DNA of 64,000 bases from Nocardia jiangxiensis NBRC 101359 (lineage in GTDB: Bacteria; Actinomycetota; Actinomycetes; Mycobacteriales; Mycobacteriaceae): positions 186,001 to 250,000 of the forward strand of contig NZ_BAGB01000041.1 in NCBI RefSeq assembly GCF_000308615.1, given 5' to 3'. The position numbers and the translations under genes were made by a program. Below are positions 8,765-17,503 of this stretch, piece by piece. Positions within the stretch are counted from its first letter, which is position 1. Each line of letters starts with the position of its first letter. Under the pieces are notes generated by a model that saw nothing but the letters and a program-made list of their open reading frames with translations, made no database searches and was not told the DNA's origin.

Positions 8765-9766
8765 ATGCGGTATCGCAAGCTCGGCAGTTCCGATCTCCAG
8801 GTCTCGGAGATCTCGCTCGGGTCCTGGCTCACCTATTCCGGCGGCGTCGCCGCCGATGCCACCCGCGCCTGCACCGAGGCGGCCTTCGACGCGGGCATCA
8901 ACTTCTTCGACACCGCCAACGTCTACGGCCGCGGTGCGGCCGAAACCGCTTGGGGCGAAATCCTTTCCGAGCATCCCCGCGACTCCTACATCCTCGCCAC
9001 CAAGGTGTGGGGGCAGATGTCCGACGATCCCGCCGACGCGGGCCTGTCCCCCGCCCAGATCGCCAAGCAGATCGACGCCTCGCTGACCCGGCTGCGGACC
9101 GACTACGTCGATCTGTACCAGGCGCACCGCTTCGATCCCGTGGTGCCGATCGAGGACACCGTCGAAGCGCTGCAACGGGTGGTCGAACAGGGCAAGGCGC
9201 GCTACCTCGGCTTCAGCGAATGGACCAACGAGCAGATCAGCGCCGCGATCGAGATCGGCGGACCCGATCTGTTCGTGTCCTCCCAGCCGCAGTACTCGAT
9301 GCTCTGGCAGGCTCCCGAGGTCGAACTGTTCGACCTGACCTCGAAGAGCGGCATCTCCAACATCGTCTGGTCACCCCTGGCTCAGGGCCTGCTCACCGGC
9401 AAGTATCTCCCCGGACAGCCCGCTCCGGCCGGAACCCGATTCGCCAGTGAGACAATGGGATTCGCACAGGGCCTGGTCAACAGCGAGGCCGCGGCCGAAG
9501 CGGTGCAGCGCCTGGTCCCGCTCGCGGAGGGCGCGGGCATCAGCATGCCGACCCTCGCCCTGGCCTGGGTCCTGCGCCGCAGCGAGGTCGCCTCGGCGAT
9601 CATCGGCGCATCCCGCCCCGAACAGGTCCACGCCAACAGCATCGCTTCCGGCGTGGAACTCTCGGACGAGCTGCTCGCCGCCGCCGACGAAGCGCTCGGC
9701 GACGTCCCGGTCACCAAGGTCACCCCCGGCCCGAACGCCCAGACCGGGATCACGCACCGCTCCTGA
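8765..9766 (+). CDS. Aldo/keto reductase
   Basis: The 333-residue TIM-barrel reductase shows the full catalytic tetrad: Asp and Tyr in FFDTANVYGRG, Lys in ILATKVW and His in LYQAHRFD. The C-terminal IIGASRPEQV segment binds the NADPH phosphate. The sequence resembles Kv-beta/YhdN-type reductases. It reduces an aldehyde or ketone with NADPH. It lies 124 bases after the dehydrogenase, in the same direction, and is probably part of the same catabolic region with its own promoter. Confidence 0.9.
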   Translation: MRYRKLGSSDLQVSEISLGSWLTYSGGVAADATRACTEAAFDAGINFFDTANVYGRGAAETAWGEILSEHPRDSYILATKVWGQMSDDPADAGLSPAQIAKQIDASLTRLRTDYVDLYQAHRFDPVVPIEDTVEALQRVVEQGKARYLGFSEWTNEQISAAIEIGGPDLFVSSQPQYSMLWQAPEVELFDLTSKSGISNIVWSPLAQGLLTGKYLPGQPAPAGTRFASETMGFAQGLVNSEAAAEAVQRLVPLAEGAGISMPTLALAWVLRRSEVASAIIGASRPEQVHANSIASGVELSDELLAAADEALGDVPVTKVTPGPNAQTGITHRS

Positions 9767-9876
9767 ATTCCGGTCCGCGACCACCACGAAACCCTGTTCA
9801 GTTTCTGTACATCTCGGCCGTCGCCGTCGGACGCAGTATGGCCTGTGTCACATCACGATGTACTCAGGAGGTTTCG

Positions 9877-11388
9877 ATGACGGTGGTCTCCGATTACCCG
9901 ATCCGCGCCGATATCCGCTCGTACCTGTCCGGTCGAAAGCAGTTGCTGATCGACGGCGAGTGGGTCGACGCGGTGTCGGGCAGAACGTTCCCGACCCACA
10001 ATCCCGCCGACGGCGAGGTGCTGGCCGAGGTGGCGCACGGGGAGGCCGCCGACGTGGATCGCGCGGTGCGCGCGGCCCGCACCGCCTTCGACGAGGGCCC
10101 GTGGCAGTGGATGAAACCCAACGAGCGCGAGCGGCTGCTGTGGCGCGTCGGTGACATCCTGACCGAGCGCGCACAGGAATTCGGCGAACTGGAATCGCTG
10201 GACAACGGCAAATCCGCCGGGATCGCGACGGCGGTCGACGTCGCGTGGGCCGCGGATGTGTTCCGGTACTTCGCGGGCTGGGCCACCAAGATCGAGGGCT
10301 CGACGGTGAACGTCTCGATGCCGTTCGCCCCGCCGGGCAGCCAGTTCCACGCGTACACCCTGCGCGAGCCGGTCGGGGTGTGCGGGCTGATCATTCCGTG
10401 GAACTTCCCGCTGCTGATGGCGTCCTGGAAGCTCGCGCCCGCGCTGGCTGCCGGGAACACCGTCGTGCTCAAGCCCGCCGAACAGACCCCGCTCACCGCG
10501 CTCCTGCTCGGAGAAGTGTTCCAGGAGGCCGGATTTCCCCCCGGTGTGGTCAATATCGTGACCGGATTCGGGGACGCCGGTGCGGCACTGTCCGCGCACG
10601 ACGCGGTGGACAAGGTCGCGTTCACCGGATCCACCGAGGTCGGCAAGCTGGTCGTCGACGCGGCCCGGGGCAATCTGAAGAAGGTATCGCTGGAACTGGG
10701 CGGCAAGAGCCCCAACATCGTGTTCGCGGACGCGGATTTCGAGTCCGCGGTCGCCGGATCGCTCAACGCGTGGCTGTTCAATCACGGCCAGTGCTGTGTC
10801 GCCGGAACGCGACTGTTCGTGGAGGACAAGATCTTCGGCGAGTTCACCGAGGCGGTCGCCGAGGCCGCGGCGGCGGTGAAGATCGGGCCGGGGCTGGATC
10901 CGACCTCTCAGCTCGGACCGCTGGTATCCCAGGAACAGTTCGACCGGGTCACCGGCTACCTCGAGGCCGGGACCGCCGCCGGAGCACGAGCGCTGACCGG
11001 CGGAAAGCGGTTCGGCGACAAGGGATATTTCGTCGAGCCGACCGTATTCGTCGATGTGCGACCGGAATTCAGCATCGTGCGGGAGGAGATCTTCGGCCCG
11101 GTGGTCGCGGCGCTGCCGTTCGACGCCGAGGAGGGCATCGCCCCCGCGGTGCTCGCGGCCAACGACTCCGAATACGGCCTGGCCGCGGGGATCTGGACCC
11201 GGGACCTGTCCCGGGCGCATCGAGTCGCCCGGCAACTGAAGGCCGGATCGGTGTGGATCAACCAGTACAACGGCTTCGACACCGCACTGCCGTTCGGCGG
11301 CTACAAGCAATCCGGCTGGGGGCGCGAGCTGGGCGCGGCCGCGATGGATCTGTATCTGCAGACCAAGGCCGTCAACGTCGCGCTCTGA
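9877..11388 (+). CDS. NAD-dependent aldehyde dehydrogenase
   Basis: The 503-residue protein has the family hallmarks in order: PWNFPLLMASWKLAPAL, FTGSTEVGK, the general base Glu in LELGGKSPN (near residue 273) and the catalytic Cys in NHGQCCVAG (near residue 308). The GG-x-KQSGWGRE motif near the C-terminus supports a betaine- or phenylacetaldehyde-type enzyme. ATG 9877 is chosen over the upstream in-frame start because it follows a near-perfect CAGGAGG. It is followed after 26 bases by the alcohol dehydrogenase, so the pair can oxidise an alcohol to the acid. Confidence 0.93.
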   Translation: MTVVSDYPIRADIRSYLSGRKQLLIDGEWVDAVSGRTFPTHNPADGEVLAEVAHGEAADVDRAVRAARTAFDEGPWQWMKPNERERLLWRVGDILTERAQEFGELESLDNGKSAGIATAVDVAWAADVFRYFAGWATKIEGSTVNVSMPFAPPGSQFHAYTLREPVGVCGLIIPWNFPLLMASWKLAPALAAGNTVVLKPAEQTPLTALLLGEVFQEAGFPPGVVNIVTGFGDAGAALSAHDAVDKVAFTGSTEVGKLVVDAARGNLKKVSLELGGKSPNIVFADADFESAVAGSLNAWLFNHGQCCVAGTRLFVEDKIFGEFTEAVAEAAAAVKIGPGLDPTSQLGPLVSQEQFDRVTGYLEAGTAAGARALTGGKRFGDKGYFVEPTVFVDVRPEFSIVREEIFGPVVAALPFDAEEGIAPAVLAANDSEYGLAAGIWTRDLSRAHRVARQLKAGSVWINQYNGFDTALPFGGYKQSGWGRELGAAAMDLYLQTKAVNVAL

Positions 11389-11414
11389 CCGAAACTCATT
11401 GCTGGAGAAGAACC

Positions 11415-12524
11415 ATGAAAACCACAGCAGCAGTACTCCTGGAAGCCGGAAAGCCGTTCGAGCTGATGGAACTGGACCTGGACGGTCCCGGTCCCGGTGA
11501 GGTGCTCATCCGCTATACCGCCGCGGGCCTGTGCCATTCGGATCTGCATCTGACCGACGGTGATCTGCCGCCGCGCTATCCGATCGTCGGCGGCCACGAG
11601 GGCTCGGGCGTCATCGAGGAGGTCGGGGCGGGCGTCACGAAGGTCGCTCCCGGCGATCACGTGGTGTGCAGCTTCATCCCGAACTGCGGCACCTGCCGCT
11701 ACTGCTCCACCGGCCGGCAGAACCTCTGCGATATGGGCGCCACCATCCTGGACGGCTGCATGCCCGACGGTACGTTCCGATTCCATTCCGGTGGAACGGA
11801 TTTCGGTGCGATGTGCATGCTCGGCACCTTCGCCGAGCGGGCCACCATCTCGCAGCATTCGGTGGTCAAGATCGATCCGTGGCTGCCGCTGGACACCGCG
11901 GTCGTCGTCGGCTGCGGTGTGCCCTCCGGCTGGGGCAGCGCCACCAATGCCGGTCATGTCCGCGTCGGTGACGTCACCGTCGTGTACGGGATCGGCGGCC
12001 TGGGTATCAACGCGGTGCAGGGTGCGGTGCACGCCGGGGCCAAGTACGTCGTCGTGGTCGACCCGATCGCGTTCAAGCGCGACACCGCACTGAAAATGGG
12101 TGCGAGCCATGCCTTCGCGAGTGCGGAGGAGGCGGCGGTGAAGGTCACCGAGCTGTCCTGGGGCCAGGGCGCGGATCAGGCGATCATCACCGTCGGCACG
12201 GTCACCGAGGAGGTCGTCTCCGCGGCGTTCGACATCGTCGGCAAGGGCGGCACCGTGGTGATCACCGGTCTGGCCGATCCGGCCAAGGCCACGGTGCACG
12301 TCTCCGGCGCCATGCTGACGCTGAACGGGAAGACCATCACCGGCAGCCTGTTCGGCTCCTGCAACCCGCAGTACGACATCGTCAAACTGCTGCGCCTCTA
12401 CGACGCGGGCCAGCTGAAGCTCGACGAGCTCATCACCACCCGGTACGGGCTCGAGGATGTCAACAAGGGTTATCAGGATCTGCGCGACGGCAAGAACATT
12501 CGCGGGATCATCGTGCACTCCTGA
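11415..12524 (+). CDS. NDMA-dependent zinc alcohol dehydrogenase
   Basis: The 369-residue medium-chain dehydrogenase has catalytic zinc ligands (GLCHSD, GGHEG) and a structural zinc set of four Cys in NCGTCRYCSTGRQNLC. Its Rossmann motif is YGIGGLGINAVQG. The overall pattern fits the actinobacterial group with a tightly bound NAD that is assayed with the artificial acceptor NDMA. ATG 11415 follows GGAGAAG. It forms an operon with the aldehyde dehydrogenase upstream and is followed by a strong terminator. The next gene encodes a GAF-Fis activator of the type known to control alcohol and alkane oxidation genes in mycobacteria. Confidence 0.88.
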   Translation: MKTTAAVLLEAGKPFELMELDLDGPGPGEVLIRYTAAGLCHSDLHLTDGDLPPRYPIVGGHEGSGVIEEVGAGVTKVAPGDHVVCSFIPNCGTCRYCSTGRQNLCDMGATILDGCMPDGTFRFHSGGTDFGAMCMLGTFAERATISQHSVVKIDPWLPLDTAVVVGCGVPSGWGSATNAGHVRVGDVTVVYGIGGLGINAVQGAVHAGAKYVVVVDPIAFKRDTALKMGASHAFASAEEAAVKVTELSWGQGADQAIITVGTVTEEVVSAAFDIVGKGGTVVITGLADPAKATVHVSGAMLTLNGKTITGSLFGSCNPQYDIVKLLRLYDAGQLKLDELITTRYGLEDVNKGYQDLRDGKNIRGIIVHS

Positions 12525-12541
12525 ACCCGCGCACCGCACAA

Positions 12542-12589
12542 CGGATCTCACCGCGGACCTCGGATCGCCGTCGTCCGCGGTGAGATCCG
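12542..12589 (+). terminator. 17-bp perfect hairpin after the alcohol dehydrogenase
   Basis: The arms at 12542-12558 and 12573-12589 (CGGATCTCACCGCGGAC and its exact complement) are separated by 14 bases. The stem starts 18 bases past the stop codon, as expected for a Rho-independent terminator lacking a T-tract. Confidence 0.75.
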
Positions 12590-12769
12590 GCGCGCTCGGG
12601 GCCGGTGCGGTGTTCAGATCCTGGACACCGCGCGGGATGTCGCGTCACGGATAATTCCCCGGAACCACGGAAAGTGACGTAGCACACATCAGCGTTGATA
12701 TTCTGGCCCGATCTGTGACCACGATCGGGCGTTCGGCGCGGTGCGCTGCGCCGAACGCAAGGAGTAGGC

Positions 12770-14422
12770 ATGAGGGCGCGGCAATCCGGACAGCTACGCA
12801 CGCTCGTGCCGCGGTCGGAAATCGAACTGTCCTGGAAGCGATCCCGGCTCTGCGGAGTCGCACCGGAATTCGACGGATTCGACGATCTGCCCGCCGTGGA
12901 ATTCGATCCGCGCGGTCATCTGCTCGATGCGGCCTCGCCGGTGCTCGACCAGATGTCCAACGCACTCGCCGGCACCGCGTACAGCCTGCTGCTGGCCGAC
13001 CGCGACTGCCGGCTCATCTATCGCTGGTTCGACAATCCGCGCGTCGAATCGACCCTGGACACTCTCGGCATCCGCGGCGGGGTGAGTATGGCCGAGGAGG
13101 CGGTCGGCACCAATGCGCTGGGCACGGCGCTGGAGACCCGGCAGGGCATCGTGGTGAACGGCGCCGAACATTACGTCGAGCGATTCAAGAACTTCACCTG
13201 TTACGGCCACCCGATCTGGCATCCGGTCACCAAGCGGCTCGAGGGCGTCCTGGACATCACCAGCGCAGGTTCTCGCGCCGACCCGCTGCTGGCCCCGTTC
13301 CTGACCCGCGCGGCGAACGATATCGAACAGCGACTGCTCGACAAGGCCAAAGCATCCGAACGAGTGCTGCTCACCGCATTCCAGGCGGTCTCGCGGCAGC
13401 GGCGCGCGATCGCGGCCATCGGCGACGACATGGTGCTGACCAACCGTGCCGCACTGGATCTACTCGGACCGCCCGATTACGCGGTGCTGCGGATGCTGGC
13501 CGAGGATGCCTCCTCCCGGCCGCGCACCCTGGACATCGCCGTATCCTCCGGCGCGCGGATGCGGGTCGGTCTCGCCCGGGTTCCCGGTGCGGGCACCGGC
13601 ACACTGTTCCATCTCGATCCGATCGACGAGCGGCCCGCAGTGTCCGGGGCCGCGCCGAGGATTCCGGTCGCGCACCCCGCCGTGCGCGCCGATCTGGTTC
13701 TGGTCACCGGGGATCGCGGCACCGGGCGCAGCACCGAGGCCAGGCGACTGGCCCGCGCGGACGAGGTCGAGTTCCACAATTGCGCCGAAATCGCCTACAC
13801 CGGTACCCAACCGTGGGTGCGGCGGCTGTTGTCTCGGCTCGACTCTCCCGGCGGGACCGTCTGCGTGGAGAACGTCAACCTGCTGCCGGATCCGATCGCC
13901 GACATCCTCGCCGAGGCCCTGGATTCCCGGGACCGGCCGCGCCTGATCCTGACCTCGCTGCCGCCCGACACCCTCACCGGCGGCCCCGCCACCCTCGCCG
14001 CGATGTGCCCCGACCGCGTGGAATTGAAACCACTGCGCAATCGGACCGCCGACCTGACCACCATCACCGCTCGCATGGTCCGCGAACTGGATCCGGCCGC
14101 GGACATCCGCCTGCTGCCCACCGTGCTCGAACTCCTGGGCGCACAGCCGTGGCCGGGAAATCTGCACGAACTCAGGGCCGTACTCGCGCACGTGTTGCAA
14201 CACCGCCGCCGCGGCGACGTCACCGTCAACGACCTGCCCGAGCGCTATCGGGTCGCCTCCCGCGCCCGCCGCCTGTCCGCCCGCGAACGCGCCGAACGAG
14301 ACGTCATCGTGGAGGCATTGCGCCGCCACAACGGCAACAAGCTCAGGGCCGCAAGCGAACTCGGCATCAGCCGCACCACCCTGTACGCGCGCCTGCGCGC
14401 ACTGCGCATCATCGAACGCTGA
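12770..14422 (+). CDS. GAF-Fis transcriptional activator (AcoR/MimR-like) with degenerate AAA+ domain
   Basis: The 550-residue protein has a GAF sensor region (about 60-200, with GTNALGTAL), a reduced AAA+ region (about 310-450) and a C-terminal Fis HTH (HNGNKLRAASELGISRTTLY). Walker A is the variant TGDRGTGRS. The GAFTGA loop that contacts sigma54 in ordinary enhancer-binding proteins is not present. Actinobacteria lack sigma54, and MimR/AcoR relatives there activate monooxygenase and alcohol/aldehyde dehydrogenase operons through other sigma factors. Start ATG 12770 follows AAGGAG. The likely target is the ALDH-ADH operon just upstream. Confidence 0.85.
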   Translation: MRARQSGQLRTLVPRSEIELSWKRSRLCGVAPEFDGFDDLPAVEFDPRGHLLDAASPVLDQMSNALAGTAYSLLLADRDCRLIYRWFDNPRVESTLDTLGIRGGVSMAEEAVGTNALGTALETRQGIVVNGAEHYVERFKNFTCYGHPIWHPVTKRLEGVLDITSAGSRADPLLAPFLTRAANDIEQRLLDKAKASERVLLTAFQAVSRQRRAIAAIGDDMVLTNRAALDLLGPPDYAVLRMLAEDASSRPRTLDIAVSSGARMRVGLARVPGAGTGTLFHLDPIDERPAVSGAAPRIPVAHPAVRADLVLVTGDRGTGRSTEARRLARADEVEFHNCAEIAYTGTQPWVRRLLSRLDSPGGTVCVENVNLLPDPIADILAEALDSRDRPRLILTSLPPDTLTGGPATLAAMCPDRVELKPLRNRTADLTTITARMVRELDPAADIRLLPTVLELLGAQPWPGNLHELRAVLAHVLQHRRRGDVTVNDLPERYRVASRARRLSARERAERDVIVEALRRHNGNKLRAASELGISRTTLYARLRALRIIER

Positions 14423-14509
14423 GTCCCGAGAGCTGCGACTCACGATGGCGGACACCGCATCCGGTGATCCCGAGATGCGGTGGATTCGGTCCGTCATCGC
14501 CGCAGGTTC

Positions 14510-14938
14510 TCAGTCGAACAGGTCGGTGATCGTCTCGATGGTGATCGCTCGCGTGAGCCAGGAGGTGAGTTGGCCGTGGTCCGTGCAAGCAGTGATCCGG
14601 TCGTGGGCTGCGGCGGGCACAGCGATACGGCGCTGGGCCAGAACGTCGAGAATTGCTTCAGCCTTGCCCTCTGCCTTCCCCTGGGCCTTGCCCTCTGCCT
14701 TGCCCTGGGCTGCGCCTTCGGCGCGCAGTCGTTGCGAGGTCTCCGAGCGGAAGAACGACAGGTCCACGGCCATCAGCTGCCTCCAGATGTTTGCGGCCGG
14801 GCTGTCGCCCAGACCGAGTTCGGTGACTTCGGCGAAGATCCGGCGGTCTTCTTCGTCGAGGGTCCGCAATGCGGCGGCCAGCGGCTCCATTATGGCACCG
14901 ATGGCGGAGTCGTCGACGTGGGTGATCTGGATCGACAT
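14510..14938 (-). CDS. N-terminally truncated Rpn/PD-(D/E)XK-like protein
   Basis: The 142-residue product matches only the C-terminal half of a common actinobacterial family related to Rpn recombination-promoting nucleases. It has an acidic helix, a QGKAEGK repeat region (about 75-95) and an LAQRRIAVPAAAHDRITACTD-type tail ending in DLFD. The nuclease core that should precede it is missing. The frame stays open upstream to about 15070 but has no start codon and no family resemblance. I infer a truncated gene, probably inactive as a nuclease, though the C-terminal domain could still be translated from ATG 14938. Confidence 0.55.
   Translation of the reverse strand: MSIQITHVDDSAIGAIMEPLAAALRTLDEEDRRIFAEVTELGLGDSPAANIWRQLMAVDLSFFRSETSQRLRAEGAAQGKAEGKAQGKAEGKAEAILDVLAQRRIAVPAAAHDRITACTDHGQLTSWLTRAITIETITDLFD
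14661..14712 (-). repeat. 12-bp tandem repeat encoding A-E/Q-G-K units
   Basis: Units of the form GCCTTGCCCTSK repeat about four times in phase with the reading frame and encode AEGK/AQGK. Such repeats are typical of this protein family's hinge and can change copy number by slippage. Confidence 0.6.
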
Positions 14939-15087
14939 CCAGAAGTCGAGTGTCTCAGTCGAGACGAAAGTTATTCTACTACAACGGATTTGACCAGATT
15001 GGACTTGCTCATTCGATAGGTCGGCTACTGGAACGGTATCGCATGATGCGCCAGTTTCGGGCAGTGCAGCGACTACCGGTGTGCCGG

Positions 15088-17214
15088 TTACGAACCGCCG
15101 TCCGGAAGGCCGTCGGCGAAAGCGGGTGCGCCGGGCAGGTATTCACCCGAGAGTAGACGTTTGATGATCTTGCCGGTCTCGCCACGCGGGAGGGATTCGA
15201 GGAAGGTGACGTCGCGGGGGACCGAGAATCTGCTGAGGCGGTTGCGGATGTAGGTGCGGATCATCTCCGAATCCAGGCCCGAATCTTCGCGTTTGACCAC
15301 GTAGGCGGCCAGGCGCTGGCCGAATTCGCGATCGGGCACCCCGACCACGGCTACGTCGGTGATCTGCGGCAGATAGGACAGCGCCTCCTCCACCGGGCGC
15401 GGGAAGACGTTCTCGCCGCCGGAGATGATCATCTCGTCACCGCGCCCGGCGATGAACAACCGGCCCGCGGCATCGAGGTAGCCCAGATCGCCGGTGTCCA
15501 GGAGTCCGTCGGCCTCCTCGGGCGGCGCGTAGTTCACGTATCCGTCGAACAGCATGCGGTTGCCGACGAAGATGCGGCCGGTCGCGCCGATCGGCACCGG
15601 ACGCCGTTCACCGTCCAGCACAGCGATTCTCGTGCCCAACGGCGGGCGGCCCGCACTGGTCGGCGAGATTCGCAGATCCTCGGGAGTGGCGATCGTCGCC
15701 CAGGAGACCTCGGTGGATCCGTAGACGTTGTAGAGGATCTCGCCGAACACCTCGGCGAACCGCAGCACCGCCGCCGCGGTCAGCGGCGCACCGCAACTGG
15801 CGACCACCCGCAGGCTCGACGTGTCGTACCGGGCCCGTTCGGCCAGCGGCAGATCCAGGATCCGCTGCACCATGGTCGGCACGAGAATCAGTGTGCTGGC
15901 ACGGTTCTCGGCGACCAGCCGCAGACATTCGCGGGCGTCGAACTCCTCCTGCAGCACCACGGTCGCACGCAGTGCGGTACTCAACTGCAGTGCGGCCAGG
16001 CCCCAGGTGTGGAACAGCGGCGCGGGGATCACCATGGATTCGTTCATCTGCCACGGAATCCGGGACAGCAGTGCGGCCACGGTGCCGAAGCCCTTCGGAT
16101 GCGGCCGCCGCGCGCCCTTGGGCGAACCGCTCGTGCCGGAGGTCAGCACGATCAACCGCCCGGGACTCTGCGGACGACGGAATTCGTTGTGCCCGAGAGC
16201 GATCAGCTCCTCGATCGTGGTGCGCGACGGATCCGCCGGGACGCGATCCGGTTCGGCCACACCGTAATCGGTGCGATAACGGTGCACGTCGGAGTTCAGG
16301 TAGCGGATCAGCGGGTCCAGGCAGTCGTCCACGAACAGCGTGGTCAGCCGGTGTCGCTGCACGGTCTCCTCCAGCTGCCGGGGCGACAGGCCCGCATTGA
16401 GCAGCACCACGTCGACGCCGAGTTTCCCTGCGGCGACCATGGTTTCGACCGCGCCGGCGTGATTGCGGGCCAGCAGTCCCACCGCGTCGCGGGAGGTCAG
16501 CCCGAGCTTCGCGGACATCGCGCCCGCCAGCGCCTGGGTTCGTTCGTGGATCTCGGTGAAGCTGCGCACACCGTCGCGGTCCACGATCGCCGCACCGTCC
16601 GGTTCCCGGGCCGCCGCGGCGGCGTACCCGCCGCCCAGGGTGAAACCCCAGGTCGCCAGCGAGCCGATCTGCCGCGCACCGTGATCGAGCCGATACGTGC
16701 GCACCACACCGGAGGAGACCATCTGCCGGATCACCGCCGCACGGAACGACAGCGCCGAATCCTGGCCGTTGACCACGATCGAGGTCGAGGACCCGTGCGC
16801 CAGCTGCACCAGCCGACCCAGTCCGTCGTGGGTCCAGGCTTCGAGCTGTTCGTTGCCCAGCGCGGCGACCGCGGGATGAATGCGGCCCGGCGCGAAATAG
16901 GTCACCGTCACCCGCACGTCGTCCTCGCGCTGGCGCAGCCGCACCGCGACGAAGCTGCCCACGGCCGCGCAGCGCAGCTCGAACCGCCGCCCGCGGCCGC
17001 CGTCGAGCAGTCCGATCGTCAGGGTGCGCACCTCGGTGTGCGGGCCGCCGACCCGCACGCGCCACTGCGGCAGACCTCCGATCGCCTCCACGGGATCGCA
17101 GGCGCCGATTCCGGCGAACAGTCGTGCATAGGTGGCGGGTTCGGTGAGCAGCTGCCAGACTGTGTCCCTGGCGACCGGCATATCCGCGGTCACCTCCACG
17201 ATATCGGTGACCAA
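15088..17214 (-). CDS. SRPBCC domain fused to a FadD-type acyl-CoA/acyl-AMP ligase
   Basis: The 708-residue protein has an N-terminal SRPBCC (polyketide-cyclase/START-like) domain (about 1-150; AARDTVWQLL-type opening, TVTYFAPG). An ANL ligase follows (about 200-695) with LTSGTSGSPKG (P-loop), YGSTEVSW, DTGDLGY, RGDEMIISGGENVFP and the catalytic Lys in RGETGKIIKR. Start TTG 17214 is set by GAGGAG seven bases upstream and by the loss of family similarity before it. In mycobacterial glycolipid loci a FadD loads the starter fatty acid onto the PKS; the position near the PKS suggests the same here. The SRPBCC fusion is unusual. Confidence 0.85.
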   Translation of the reverse strand: MVTDIVEVTADMPVARDTVWQLLTEPATYARLFAGIGACDPVEAIGGLPQWRVRVGGPHTEVRTLTIGLLDGGRGRRFELRCAAVGSFVAVRLRQREDDVRVTVTYFAPGRIHPAVAALGNEQLEAWTHDGLGRLVQLAHGSSTSIVVNGQDSALSFRAAVIRQMVSSGVVRTYRLDHGARQIGSLATWGFTLGGGYAAAAAREPDGAAIVDRDGVRSFTEIHERTQALAGAMSAKLGLTSRDAVGLLARNHAGAVETMVAAGKLGVDVVLLNAGLSPRQLEETVQRHRLTTLFVDDCLDPLIRYLNSDVHRYRTDYGVAEPDRVPADPSRTTIEELIALGHNEFRRPQSPGRLIVLTSGTSGSPKGARRPHPKGFGTVAALLSRIPWQMNESMVIPAPLFHTWGLAALQLSTALRATVVLQEEFDARECLRLVAENRASTLILVPTMVQRILDLPLAERARYDTSSLRVVASCGAPLTAAAVLRFAEVFGEILYNVYGSTEVSWATIATPEDLRISPTSAGRPPLGTRIAVLDGERRPVPIGATGRIFVGNRMLFDGYVNYAPPEEADGLLDTGDLGYLDAAGRLFIAGRGDEMIISGGENVFPRPVEEALSYLPQITDVAVVGVPDREFGQRLAAYVVKREDSGLDSEMIRTYIRNRLSRFSVPRDVTFLESLPRGETGKIIKRLLSGEYLPGAPAFADGLPDGGS

Positions 17215-17429
17215 GGTCGTACTCCTCGTTCCAGGCGTGCAGACCCATGTTGCCGAATATTCACCTCGGCATCGAGGTATCGCCGCCGCCTTCGGAGAAT
17301 TCACAGCACCCGCCGGGCACTGTCCGAGTCCTTCACAGTGGCGAAGATGCGGACATCTCCACCGCGCGCGGCCGATTGTGGTCCGGGCCAATCGGTTCGG
17401 CCTCGGATTGGCGGAAAACCCAAGGGGTG

Positions 17430-17449
17430 CGCGGAAACCTTGTTCCGCG
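17430..17449. promoter_or_regulatory. Inverted repeat in the fadD/antigen-85-like divergent promoter
   Basis: CGCGGAA (17430-17436) and TTCCGCG (17443-17449) form a perfect 7-bp inverted repeat with a 6-base spacer. It lies in the 289-base region between the divergent ligase and transferase genes and is a candidate shared operator. Confidence 0.4.
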
Positions 17450-17503
17450 GCGGACGGGCTCCTAGCGTCGCTGCCATCGTGTCCGGCAATGGGGAGGCGT
17501 CGC

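Noticed and set aside
10245..11414. N-terminal extension joining the aldehyde and alcohol dehydrogenase frames
   Set aside because: The open frame before ATG 11415 is a shadow of the aldehyde dehydrogenase; the real start has a ribosome site and family homology.
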